A DNA stretch of 64,000 nt from Vibrio kanaloae (GCF_024347535.1 NZ_AP025498.1:186001-250000); one strand, 5' to 3'; positions 29,092 through 38,237 are shown, counted from the stretch's first letter. Notes: generated from the letters alone by a model not told the origin. Translations and numbers: made by a program.

Positions 29092-30540
29092 ATGAAACTT
29101 CTTTACACCCTTAATGAAAGACCGCCGCATAGCTTAACCCTCCTACTCGCGCTGCAGCATATGCTCGCCTCAATCGGTGGCATTGTCGCAGTACCCCTTA
29201 TTGTTGGAGCATCGATTGGCCTGCCTAACACGGAAATCGTTTCACTGATCAATGCGGCACTATTAGCCTCAGGCATCGTGACCGTCGCTCAGTGTCTCGG
29301 CTTTGGCCCTGTTGGTATTCGACTGCCCGTTGTGATGGGTTCGAGCTTTGCCTTTTTGGGCGTCGCCATTTCAATCGGCAACGAAGGCGGTGTCGCCGCG
29401 ATCATGGGCTCTGCGCTAATCGGCTCGTTTGTGGTGATAGGTGCCAGCTTCTACATGGACAAGGTGCGTACGCTGTTCCCAACCGTGGTAAGTGGTGTGG
29501 TGGTTACCTTAATCGGCTTAACCATTTTACCGGTTGCCATGAATTGGATCGGCGACGCTCCAGCCAACACTGAGCAATTCGCCACCTTACCTAAACTGTT
29601 TCTAGCACTGGTCTCTTTGGGGATCGTGATTGGCGTATCGGTTTACTGTAAAGGCGCGGTGGCGGCCTCCGCTATCGTGATTGGTTTAGCCGGCGGTTAC
29701 ATTGTGGCGCTATCACTCGGCATGGTGAATCTAGATCAAATCAGTTCTGCCGCATGGGTTGGCGGGCCTGAGCCCTTCAAATATGGCTTTACGTTTTCTG
29801 TCAGCGCCATCATCAGCATGAGTTTGGTGTACATCGTGGTTATCGCTGAAGCAACCGGAGACTTCATGGCGCTAGGGAACAACTGCCATACTCAAGTCAG
29901 CGGTAAAGATCTAAAACGTGGATTACTGGGCGATGGGCTTGGTAGCACACTCTCTTCCATTCTCACCGCGATGCCATTGGCATCATTCAGCCAAAACGTC
30001 GGCATTGTCGGTATCACAGGTGTGGCAAGCCGTTACGTAGTAGCTGCAACGGGAGGTTTATTAATTTTAGGTGGCTTATTTCCGAAATTAGCCGCCATTG
30101 CCGTCACGATCCCGAAGCCAGTGTTAGGCGGTGTAGGATTTGTGATGTTCGGTATGATCGCCTACGCGGGTATCCGCATGTTGATAAAGGCCGCAGACAC
30201 CAAACGAAATGCCTTGGTAATCTGTGTTGGTTTGGCGTCTGGCTTGGCAGTGACTTTCGAGCCCAGATTGTTGCAACACTTGCCGCATGATCTCGCTAAC
30301 TTTCTTCACTCTGGCATTACAACCGGCACCATCATGACGGTTGTTCTAAACCTTGTATTGCCTAAATCTTCACGAGCAGAAGAACAAGAAGCGCTAGCCG
30401 AAAGCCACGCGCAAGTTGAACTCGAAATGAAAGAGCAAGCTGAAGAAACACTACACTCAGACGATCAATTAGGGGTTCAACAAGAAGCCAGTACAAACGT
30501 TCAAACGGCGACAGAAAGCCCAGAACCCAAAGCTAATTAG
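29092..30540 (+). CDS. NCS2 permease, xanthine/urate type
   Basis: Nucleobase:cation symporter of the NAT branch, as in XanQ, UacT and PbuX. 482 residues, with QHMLASIGGIVAVPLIVG (the conserved QH of helix 1), a central region with AEATGDFMALG, and the NAT signature region ASFSQNVGIVGITGVASRYV. The C-terminal tail of about 50 residues is acidic and Gln-rich. Context next to uraH, the AzgA-like permease and 8-oxoguanine deaminase points to xanthine or urate; uracil is less likely. Confidence 0.88.
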   Translation: MKLLYTLNERPPHSLTLLLALQHMLASIGGIVAVPLIVGASIGLPNTEIVSLINAALLASGIVTVAQCLGFGPVGIRLPVVMGSSFAFLGVAISIGNEGGVAAIMGSALIGSFVVIGASFYMDKVRTLFPTVVSGVVVTLIGLTILPVAMNWIGDAPANTEQFATLPKLFLALVSLGIVIGVSVYCKGAVAASAIVIGLAGGYIVALSLGMVNLDQISSAAWVGGPEPFKYGFTFSVSAIISMSLVYIVVIAEATGDFMALGNNCHTQVSGKDLKRGLLGDGLGSTLSSILTAMPLASFSQNVGIVGITGVASRYVVAATGGLLILGGLFPKLAAIAVTIPKPVLGGVGFVMFGMIAYAGIRMLIKAADTKRNALVICVGLASGLAVTFEPRLLQHLPHDLANFLHSGITTGTIMTVVLNLVLPKSSRAEEQEALAESHAQVELEMKEQAEETLHSDDQLGVQQEASTNVQTATESPEPKAN

Positions 30541-30736
30541 TTAATGATCGAGTTAACTGGATAAATCTTACACTAAATGGTTCGCTAACTCGCGTAAAAC
30601 CGATTTCCGTAGAGTCGCGGGCGTAATGAGAACACTGAAAGTTTCTGCGCCCTTGGTTCATATTATCTTTCAACAACAAATACCACATAAAGACCCTCTT
30701 CCCTGAAAAGGCAGAGATGGCTAAGGACTACTATGA

Positions 30737-32101
30737 ATGGACACCATCTGGATTAAGAATCCTCTCGCAATCTACACTGGCTCGCTGGCTGATGCAGAAG
30801 GCGGCATTGTCACTGAAGGTAATAAAATCATTGAATTGGTTGGCAAACACAAAGAGCCGACTTTGCCCGTAGATTACAGCGTCGATGCCTCTCGTCATGT
30901 TGTAATTCCTGGGCTTATCAATGCGCACCACCACTTCTATCAAACTCTAACGCGTGCCTACCCCGGCGCGCTCAATAAAGAGCTCTTCCATTGGCTGCAA
31001 AGCCTCTACCCGGTTTGGGCAAACCTCGATTCTGAGATGATGAGTCTTGCTACAGAACTGGCTCTGGTTGAGCTGATGATGTCGGGCTGTACCACCGCTT
31101 CAGATCACCATTACTTACTGCCAAACGGACTAGAACATGCCATCGATTTACAAGTCGAGGCCGCAGAGAAACTGGGTGTAAGGGCGATATTCACTCGTGG
31201 TTCCATGAGTCTAGGGGAAGATGAAGGTGGGCTACCGCCACGACACACTATTCAAACCGAACAAACCATTATTGATGACAGCCAACGCTTGATTCGTGAT
31301 TACCACCAGCGTGATGAAGGGGCGATGATTCAAATCGCACTCGCGCCTTGTTCGCCATTCTCGGTCACCACCGATCTAATGAAAGAGACCGCCAAGATCA
31401 GTGAGCGTGAGAACGTGATGATGCACACGCACCTTTGCGAAACGCTGGATGAAGAGGATTTCTGTATAGAGAAGTTTGGTCTACGCCCTGTCGATTACCT
31501 AGAAGATGTAGGGTGGCTTAACGAACGCACTTGGCTTGCTCATGGTATTCACTTCAACATAGAAGAAATTAGACGCTTGGGTAAAGCAGGGATTGGTATT
31601 AGCCACTGCCCAACTTCCAACATGATGCTGGCTTCCGGTATTTGTAAGAACAACGATCTTGAAGCCGCTGGCGTAAAAGTCGGACTGGGTGTCGATGGTT
31701 CCGCCTCGAATGACGGCTCAAATATGATTGCCGAAGTGCGCATGGCCATGTACTTACAGCGCCTGCAGTATGGTTCGGCGAATGTGTCGCACTTTGACGC
31801 ACTGCGCTGGGCAACGTCAGGCTCTGCCGCCGCAATGGGCAGAACCGACATTGGTACGCTAGAGGTCGGTAAACAAGCCGACATCGCGATGTTCAAACTC
31901 GATGATATTCGTTTCTCTGGCAGCCACGATCCACTGGCTGCCCTACTACTTTGTGGAGCTCAACAAGCGGATAAGGTGATGGTAGCCGGAAAATGGCGAG
32001 TTAATGATGGGGCTGTAATTGGCGTAGACATGGAGCAATTAATGCACCGACACCATGCTGCTGCAATGAAGCTCGGCAAGCTGGCGATGAATAACAACTA
32101 A
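30737..32101 (+). CDS. 8-Oxoguanine deaminase-like amidohydrolase
   Basis: Zinc amidohydrolase of the branch that deaminates 8-oxoguanine to urate, giving a second entry to the pathway independent of xanthine dehydrogenase. 454 residues with GLINAHHHFYQTLTRAYPGA (HxH plus the QTLTRA motif of this branch), MMHTHLCETLDEE, LAHGIHFNIEEI, HCPTSNMMLASG and GVDGSASNDGSN. It differs clearly from the guaD product at 17.6 kb (GVDGSASNDGS versus GTDVGAGTSFS). Atrazine-type hydrolases are the other relatives. A short hairpin (32131-32151) follows. Confidence 0.85.
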   Translation: MDTIWIKNPLAIYTGSLADAEGGIVTEGNKIIELVGKHKEPTLPVDYSVDASRHVVIPGLINAHHHFYQTLTRAYPGALNKELFHWLQSLYPVWANLDSEMMSLATELALVELMMSGCTTASDHHYLLPNGLEHAIDLQVEAAEKLGVRAIFTRGSMSLGEDEGGLPPRHTIQTEQTIIDDSQRLIRDYHQRDEGAMIQIALAPCSPFSVTTDLMKETAKISERENVMMHTHLCETLDEEDFCIEKFGLRPVDYLEDVGWLNERTWLAHGIHFNIEEIRRLGKAGIGISHCPTSNMMLASGICKNNDLEAAGVKVGLGVDGSASNDGSNMIAEVRMAMYLQRLQYGSANVSHFDALRWATSGSAAAMGRTDIGTLEVGKQADIAMFKLDDIRFSGSHDPLAALLLCGAQQADKVMVAGKWRVNDGAVIGVDMEQLMHRHHAAAMKLGKLAMNNN

Positions 32102-32878
32102 CTAAGATACTTGCCCATCAAAGACTATAGACCAAAGCGAACGGCTTTGGTGGGTAAACTTATAAGCATTAGAAAACACCCGCAAGCATCCCAAAAAATC
32201 TGCAAACATGATTGCCTCTCAATCTGTATCAATCTATTTCTTTAAATAGTTCCACCTTTATTAAACCGGAAATATAAATATTAACTAATAAAAGACAATC
32301 TAATTGAATATTATCTAATTTAACCACACCTAATATAAGATCACCTAATAAAACATTCGCTAATAAAAATAACTAATAAAAATTACCGTCAGTATAAAAA
32401 CACCCGTACATTGTTTGGCACAGATCAAATTTAAAACGCTCGTTCTATTTATATATCCATCAGATTAATCAACATATTCAGTAATAACTAAAACAATACA
32501 GATAATTATATTTCTATCACTTATCGCATTTATGAATAGAATAAAAACCTCTCGAGACCTTTCCACATCTATGCTAACAAAAGACACAAGAGTAGTGACT
32601 TAAATATCATTAAACTCAATAGATCAACAAACAATCAACATTAATTCAAATATGCGATCTGGGTGGAACTTTTCATTATAAATCTGCTATAGATTGGCCA
32701 AATATTATAAAAACAAAAAGCATATTAAAGGAGTTAATTTAAAAACCATAAAATAATTATAAGAATGAAAGTATAAAAATATTCAATAACCCTTCATAAA
32801 TATTTAAAAATGCCATCAAGTGGTAGGGGGATTATTGTCTTTGCAAAAAGCTAATAACAAATCTAACAGGGCTAAACG
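32102..32878. other. 780-bp AT-rich gene-free region before the toxin-like genes
   Basis: Markedly richer in A+T than the flanks and with no convincing gene. Left end: hairpin ACCAAAGC/GCTTTGGT (32131-32151). Middle: a 15-bp periodic CTAAT array (32285-32387). Right: presumed promoter of the 412-residue gene, which I could not pin down. No purine-regulon palindrome is present. Confidence 0.55.
32285..32387. repeat. 15-bp periodic CTAAT tandem repeat
   Basis: CTAAT occurs at 32285, 32300, 32315, 32330, 32345 and 32360, exactly 15 bp apart, and again at 32373 (13 bp). Units are degenerate: CTAATAAAAGACAAT, CTAATTGAATATTAT, CTAATTTAACCACAC, CTAATATAAGATCAC, CTAATAAAACATTCG, CTAATAAAAATAA, CTAATAAAAATTACC. 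Read in the frame that puts AAT as a codon, units give S-N-stop-I-L, SNLTT, PNIRS, PNKTF, ANKNN, then stop, reminiscent of pentapeptide repeats. Confidence 0.75.
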
Positions 32879-34117
32879 ATGAAAAAAATCACAAAAACAC
32901 TCGTATTATCTTCGATCTCAATTGGGCTACTTTCCTCTTTTTCACTCACTTCTCAAGCCGCTCCAGTTCAAATCAACCAAGCGTCAGCTGAACAAAACAT
33001 ACCTCAAGTTACCTACGACACGATCATTGGTGAGAATGGCGTCTTTATCGATTTAGAAACTGACAACTTTATTCTTAAGCAACAAGAGTGGTATCAGATT
33101 CAAGCCTATGTAGAAGGTGCTTTGGCCCTACCCGTGACAGAAGCCAGTATGAAGTCGACTTTAAGTATTCCTAACGACATTCCTTTTTCTAATTTCCAAG
33201 CACTGGTTCAGCAATATTCAAGTATTCACGATACCGCCTTCTATTGGAAAAAAGACCTTTACCCAAGCATCGTTGATCTTTCATTAAGTTTGGCCAATTA
33301 CGTGCAAATCAAAGACTATATGCTCAACCCTTTGAGCGATGCTTTAAATGAAATGTTAGCCAAAGCATTCTCTCCCTTGCCGGAAGATATAGAAGCGGTT
33401 GAACGCAATAGAAAGGTGGCGATCGCTTACCTGAAAAGCCTGCAGAGTTTTTCCATGAGATACCAACAAGAAGTGTCTGACGTTGGCGGTAATCTATTGG
33501 AATTTTCAGCAACTTTAGATACACAAAAATTGCAGTTAGATGTATTAGAAAACACTCACAACGGTTACCTGAGCGATGATGGCAGTGCGCTTCAACAACG
33601 AGTGAATGACATCAACGCGCGTATTACTCAACTCAATAAAGATTACACTCACTACGTTACGGTCGCCTCTACCGCAGTGACTTATGCTTGGTTCCCTCTG
33701 GTTGCAGGACCAATCATGGGCGTATACGGCGATAAAGCAGAAAAAGCGCGTAAGCTTCGTAACGAATTACAAAGTGAAGTAAAAGAGCTTCAAGAGCAAT
33801 TAACTTATACGCAGAAAATATATAACTCTTATCATCGCTCTTCAGAGAGTATCGATATGATTTCTCAACAAATAGAAAGTGCGATTCCACATATTAATAA
33901 GCTGAAACTAAATTGGCAGAAAATGAATGCCGACTTTACTTCACTGCTCGTTGCCTTAGAACAAGCCCAAAATAATGCCGACATCATGAAAGACGACGCA
34001 ATGCTTGGCGCAATAGGCGCTCTTGCCAATACAACGGTTGCAGAAAGCAACTGGAGTAATATTAGTGAGAAAGCAAAAGCGTTCGCAAACAATGCATATA
34101 TCCAAGAAATGGAATAG
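32879..34117 (+). CDS. Secreted alpha-helical pore-forming toxin-like protein, XaxA-like
   Basis: 412 residues. Residues 1-27 are a Sec signal peptide (ending SQAAP). The mature protein is almost all helical, with long amphipathic helices around a single hydrophobic hairpin at about 259-284 (YVTVASTAVTYAWFPLVAG then PIMGVYG), directly followed by DKAEKARKLRNELQSEVKEL. This layout, and the hydrophobic-segment plus G-x-KAEK-x-RK pattern, resemble subunit A of the alpha-xenorhabdolysin (XaxA/YaxA) group of ClyA-like binary cytolysins; MakA-type toxins are the other candidates. XaxA proteins as I know them lack a cleavable signal peptide, so this one is unusual. A large secreted protein is encoded 151 bases downstream. 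Toxicity is inferred. Confidence 0.65.
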   Translation: MKKITKTLVLSSISIGLLSSFSLTSQAAPVQINQASAEQNIPQVTYDTIIGENGVFIDLETDNFILKQQEWYQIQAYVEGALALPVTEASMKSTLSIPNDIPFSNFQALVQQYSSIHDTAFYWKKDLYPSIVDLSLSLANYVQIKDYMLNPLSDALNEMLAKAFSPLPEDIEAVERNRKVAIAYLKSLQSFSMRYQQEVSDVGGNLLEFSATLDTQKLQLDVLENTHNGYLSDDGSALQQRVNDINARITQLNKDYTHYVTVASTAVTYAWFPLVAGPIMGVYGDKAEKARKLRNELQSEVKELQEQLTYTQKIYNSYHRSSESIDMISQQIESAIPHINKLKLNWQKMNADFTSLLVALEQAQNNADIMKDDAMLGAIGALANTTVAESNWSNISEKAKAFANNAYIQEME

Positions 34118-34184
34118 TCCATAGGCCTCTCGATCATATAGAAACACAAAAAATATAACGCAATAGCCAAAAATATATCCCTAA

Positions 34185-34225
34185 CAGAAAGCCGCACCTT
34201 ATCAAAATTAAGGTGCTGGCTTCTG
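34185..34225 (+). other. Large intercistronic hairpin between the two toxin-like genes
   Basis: The 17-base arms 34185-34201 and 34209-34225 pair along most of their length: CAGAA/TTCTG at the base and GCACCTTA/TAAGGTGC at the top, with small bulges. No T run follows, so it is more likely an RNA-processing or stability element, or a leaky terminator setting the ratio of the two proteins. Confidence 0.6.
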
Positions 34226-34268
34226 CTACCCAAAATTTGGCAAATACTAATTTCGACAGGACATAAAT

Positions 34269-36665
34269 ATGAGACTTCTACCTATTATTATTTCTCTTTC
34301 ATTCTCTCCACAGGCTTTTTCTAGCGATTGGCTTGAACTGAACAATTTACCCAATTCAACCGAATACCCCACTTGGGTTCAATCGGCCTATTCCGATGTT
34401 GGCGTCCTATCTCGTTCCACATCCGATTTACACATCAACCTCAGTGATTGGATAGCAGAACAAAACCTTTACGTCACTCAACCCTCAAAAATCGTCATTT
34501 TTGCAGATACCATTGAAATTCCAGATAATTTCAACTTGCTTGTAAACAACCAAAACATCCTTATTTTTGCACGAAAAATCGTTGGCCAAGGCACGCCGAC
34601 GTTTGTGCTCGGACAGCAAGGCTCTGCAGCCTCAATTTCTGTGATTGCCGGCGAAATAGAAACACCGATTAATGTACTCGCTTTCCAAAGCGATGGCAGC
34701 ATTACACGAGACGCCCTAACAGGAAAAACTGGTGATGGCGAATCCGTGGTATTGGCAGGAGAACACTACCGAAGAACGACCATTGAATCGAACATTACTG
34801 GGCAAATGAAACTGGCTACTGAACCTTTTACAGACATTGTTAATCGCTCTTTTGATATGGCGGCCAGCTTATACGATACCAACCCAGAGCTTAGCCTCGA
34901 CCTCATCAACTGGATTGAACAGAACTTGCGTTACTCAGGTTCAGTGGTTGAAGACGACCCGATTCTTTCCGACCTTTACCTACAAACGGTCGCGTTCAAG
35001 CAATTCATTAGCTTCAGCACCAAAGAGAGCAATTACGTTCCTTATCTCGACAAGGTGTTATATCAAGATAAATACGAAGCCTATTTGAACGCTATGATCG
35101 CGTATCAAACTCAATGGGACATTATTCAAGATAGAAACACGGTCATTGAAGACAAAATTGAAGCTGCTAAGTTAGCACTCGCTAACATCGAAGACGTTCT
35201 ACGCGCTCAGAGTTCGATCATCACACAAACCCAATCCAACATAGACAAGATAGGCGATAGCCTGACCGAGGTCGATAGCCAATATAAAGCACAAGAACTG
35301 GTCACTCTCAGTTCAAGAACCACTTATTTAGTTGGTGTAGAAAATTGGAAAACCCAACAACAACTCAATGCGGCTCTAGCAATATTCAAAGCAATAGCCG
35401 AAATTGGAAGTGCCGTGAGTGGGGTATTCACAGGCAACCTTTCTGGTGTGAATGATCTCACCGAACAGTTGGCTAAAACACCTGAAGCATTAGAAAAAGC
35501 GAAGAACCTCGTCACCAATATCAAGTCCGTCACAGGCATTATTGATAGCGTGACCAAAACGATTTCTGGCATTTCTCAGTTAACCGCGGATATTAAATCA
35601 ACCATCAAGCTCCAGAAGGTATCTGAAGCGATGGATGGCTTTAACTTCAACATCCCAACCATCAATGAAAGCAATCTGGCGTGGGATCTGATGATCACCG
35701 AGATCCGCAGCAACTTAAGATATGCCGATAGCTTAGGTATCAAAGGAGCAAGACAATACTTACTCGAACTCGAAAAGCAGGTGCTTCTGGGTAAGGCAAT
35801 TAACATCACGCAGCTTAACTTTGCTCACGAGCAAGCGAAGTTGGTAGACCTCTTGCTCACCAATAATGTGACTATCAATCAACAGCAAAGATTGAACGGT
35901 GCGATCGAGGGTTATCAAGTAGACACCGACAGCTTCGATTCGATTGAACGTGAACTATCACGAGTATTGATGCACTTCAAGCGTCCGATGTTCGTTGCTT
36001 TGTCTAACTATGTTCAGGCATACGAATATTGGGCATTGAAGCCAAGCGAAGTTACGCCTTCTCTGAATAAAAGCTACTTGGACTACCAGTTTGATTTGGC
36101 TACTGTCGAAAGTGAGTATGTAAATGCTCTGTCTTCTTTCCAACCAGCACCACAAGATTTCACCATCGACAACTACACCATTTCTAGCCCCAAGCAACTA
36201 GAGAGCTTTGCAACAACCGGACAACTAAACTTCACCATTCCACTAGAACAAGTCCAATTGTGTTCGTTTGACCGCGTTAGGCTTTCCACGGTACGAGTGT
36301 TTTTAGAGGGTGAAAACTTACCTTATGGCAAGCAACTCAACTTACGAGTTTCCAGTTCGGGTAACTATTTAGACCGATATGAGAACAAGGACTACCAGTT
36401 CAGTTCTAACCCTGTTTCACGCGCATTCTATTACCGCCTAGATGATCCAACAACCAACGATGTTAGCATCATCACCGATGGTGCCGTGGCGAATAAATTC
36501 GAATACGCCTACTTCCAACCCACTCCGTTTTCATCATGGAATGTAACACTCAACAACTTTGATAAAACCGATCAAGCGAACAACCAGTACCTAAAAAATA
36601 TCGAACAGGTTCGGGTCGAATTCTTAGGTAGCGGTATCCCTAACGGGAATAGTTGCTCTAATTAG
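34269..36665 (+). CDS. Large secreted protein, probable partner of the XaxA-like protein
   Basis: 798 residues, family not recognised. Residues 1-18 are a signal peptide (AFSSD). Residues about 60-170 are short hydrophobic strands resembling a beta-helix (KIVIFADTIEIPDNF, ILIFARKIVGQGTP, ISVIAGEIETPINVLAF). Residues about 190-620 are helical with coiled-coil stretches (290-345), a hydrophobic Gly/Ala hairpin (NAALAIFKAIAEIGSAVSGV, 367-386) and a second apolar segment (421-435), like a ClyA-type pore module. Residues about 650-795 are strand-rich (STVRVFLEGENLPYG; VRVEFLGSG), like a jelly-roll binding domain, with Cys665 and Cys796 as the only cysteines, perhaps disulfide-bonded. AGGAC precedes the ATG. 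The partner role is inferred from adjacency and shared architecture. Confidence 0.6.
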   Translation: MRLLPIIISLSFSPQAFSSDWLELNNLPNSTEYPTWVQSAYSDVGVLSRSTSDLHINLSDWIAEQNLYVTQPSKIVIFADTIEIPDNFNLLVNNQNILIFARKIVGQGTPTFVLGQQGSAASISVIAGEIETPINVLAFQSDGSITRDALTGKTGDGESVVLAGEHYRRTTIESNITGQMKLATEPFTDIVNRSFDMAASLYDTNPELSLDLINWIEQNLRYSGSVVEDDPILSDLYLQTVAFKQFISFSTKESNYVPYLDKVLYQDKYEAYLNAMIAYQTQWDIIQDRNTVIEDKIEAAKLALANIEDVLRAQSSIITQTQSNIDKIGDSLTEVDSQYKAQELVTLSSRTTYLVGVENWKTQQQLNAALAIFKAIAEIGSAVSGVFTGNLSGVNDLTEQLAKTPEALEKAKNLVTNIKSVTGIIDSVTKTISGISQLTADIKSTIKLQKVSEAMDGFNFNIPTINESNLAWDLMITEIRSNLRYADSLGIKGARQYLLELEKQVLLGKAINITQLNFAHEQAKLVDLLLTNNVTINQQQRLNGAIEGYQVDTDSFDSIERELSRVLMHFKRPMFVALSNYVQAYEYWALKPSEVTPSLNKSYLDYQFDLATVESEYVNALSSFQPAPQDFTIDNYTISSPKQLESFATTGQLNFTIPLEQVQLCSFDRVRLSTVRVFLEGENLPYGKQLNLRVSSSGNYLDRYENKDYQFSSNPVSRAFYYRLDDPTTNDVSIITDGAVANKFEYAYFQPTPFSSWNVTLNNFDKTDQANNQYLKNIEQVRVEFLGSGIPNGNSCSN

Positions 36666-36740
36666 CTAAGTGCTATTTAGTTAACCAAAGCGTTGCTTTA
36701 ATCCAAAGGACCGAGGTTCAAGGGCTAAGCCAGTAACAAA

Positions 36741-36763
36741 AAGGCCGACATTACGTCGGCCTT
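36741..36763. terminator. Bidirectional terminator after the toxin-like locus
   Basis: AAGGCCGAC (36741-36749) pairs perfectly with GTCGGCCTT (36755-36763), loop ATTAC, between convergent genes. Confidence 0.8.
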
Positions 36764-36800
36764 GTTCATTCTTTTAGATTTTAAGAACTAGGTTTACATC

Positions 36801-38237
36801 CTAATCCATCAAACTCTTCGATTTAATCGCCTTCTTAGAAAGCTCTTTCGCGAACTCAGTGATGTCTGCTTCAAACTCAGCGACGCTTTGACGGATTTCA
36901 TCCAATTGAACCGTCTGCATTACGCGGCTTTCCATTACGATTTGGCCGTTAACAATCGTGGTGTCGATGTTGCTTGGGTTCGCTTGATAAACCAAAGTCG
37001 CGTATGGATCGTAACTTGGCATCATGTTCGCCGATTGTGTCTCTACAATCACGATGTCCGCCTTCTTACCCACTTCAAGAGAACCAATTTGGTCTTCCAT
37101 GTGTAGGGCTTTTGCACCACCTAATGTCGCCATCTCAATCACTTGTTCAGGGATCATGATGGTGCGGTCTGAATGCTTTAAGCGTTGCATGTTTGCTGCG
37201 TAGCTTAATGTGCGCATGATATCGACTTGGTTAGAGCTCATTGGGCCGTCGGTTCCTAAGCCAATGCGCATGTCAGCACGGTACATATCCCATGCAGGGG
37301 CAATGCCTGTCGCTCCTTTGGCGTTTGCCATTGGGTTGTATGAGATACCCGCGTCAGCTTGCTTGAGAAGCTTTTGGTCGTTCTCTGAAAGGTGGATACC
37401 GTGAGCAATCACTACGCGCTCGTCTAGCACACCAATTTCATCCATGTATTCAACTGGTGATGCCGCTTTGGTTTCGTCTTTGATACGCTTTTCTTCATTC
37501 GGGAATTCAGCGACGTGAATTAACACCGGTACATCGTATTGAGCAGACAGCTTGTTGATTTCTTGCAGCTTATCTTTGCTCACGGTGTACACCGCGTGTG
37601 GCGCATAAGCAGGCGTGATTAGCTCATCGTTTTTGTATTGTTCGATAAAGCCTTTGGCGTATTCAATGCCGCCATAAGGTTCTTTGGCATCGACTACTGG
37701 GAACTTAATCACGGTTTCACCGAGCACAGCACGTAAACCCACTTCTTTGGTCGCTTTGGCCATTTCGTCCATGTGGTAATACATATCGGCGTAAGTGGTT
37801 ACTCCGCTCTGTGCCAATTCGATAGAGCCAAGCTTGGTTGCATTGTAAATCAGTTCACGGCTTAACTTTTCGGCTTCTAGAGGGAAGAAGTAAGCGAACA
37901 AGCGGTTCGAGATGCCCTCTTCCCCTAAGCCACGAAACGCAATCATCGGTAAATGGTTGTGCGCGTTCACCATGCCCGGCATAACGATCCCATCTTGAGC
38001 ATCAATCACTTTTTCAGCGCGGTATTGAGTGATCAAATCCTCGTTACCGACTGCGATGATCTGGTTGTTTTTCACCACTACAACGCCATCTTCAATCACA
38101 TCCATTTTTGAATTGATCGTGAGAACCTGTCCATTGGTGATGATCAGATCGGCGTTGTATGTTTGCGTCGCTACCGTCGAACCACAACCTGCCAGTAGAA
38201 CTGTACTGATGGTGCATGCCAAGCTTTTAAGCGTCAT
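36801..38237 (-). CDS. Lipoprotein amidohydrolase, MTA/SAH-deaminase-like
   Basis: About 478 residues. The N-terminus MTLKSLACTISTVLLAGCGS is a lipoprotein signal with lipobox LAGC, so the enzyme should be anchored in an envelope membrane facing the periplasm. The mature part is a complete TrzA/AtzA/MtaD-type amidohydrolase: GMVNAHNHLPMIAFRGLGEE, LIHVAEFPNEEK, IAHGIHLSEND, and GLGTDGPMSSNQ. The substrate could be an adenosine- or purine-like compound given the neighbourhood, but this is not shown. The ATG at 38237 is chosen because it gives a perfect signal; an upstream in-frame ATG at 38306 would bury it. It lies outside the palindrome regulon. Confidence 0.8.
   Translation of the reverse strand: MTLKSLACTISTVLLAGCGSTVATQTYNADLIITNGQVLTINSKMDVIEDGVVVVKNNQIIAVGNEDLITQYRAEKVIDAQDGIVMPGMVNAHNHLPMIAFRGLGEEGISNRLFAYFFPLEAEKLSRELIYNATKLGSIELAQSGVTTYADMYYHMDEMAKATKEVGLRAVLGETVIKFPVVDAKEPYGGIEYAKGFIEQYKNDELITPAYAPHAVYTVSKDKLQEINKLSAQYDVPVLIHVAEFPNEEKRIKDETKAASPVEYMDEIGVLDERVVIAHGIHLSENDQKLLKQADAGISYNPMANAKGATGIAPAWDMYRADMRIGLGTDGPMSSNQVDIMRTLSYAANMQRLKHSDRTIMIPEQVIEMATLGGAKALHMEDQIGSLEVGKKADIVIVETQSANMMPSYDPYATLVYQANPSNIDTTIVNGQIVMESRVMQTVQLDEIRQSVAEFEADITEFAKELSKKAIKSKSLMD

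Noticed and set aside
32102..32878. CRISPR array or iteron origin for the 15-bp repeats
   Set aside because: Units are too short and degenerate for CRISPR, no cas genes are present, and there is no replication initiator gene nearby.
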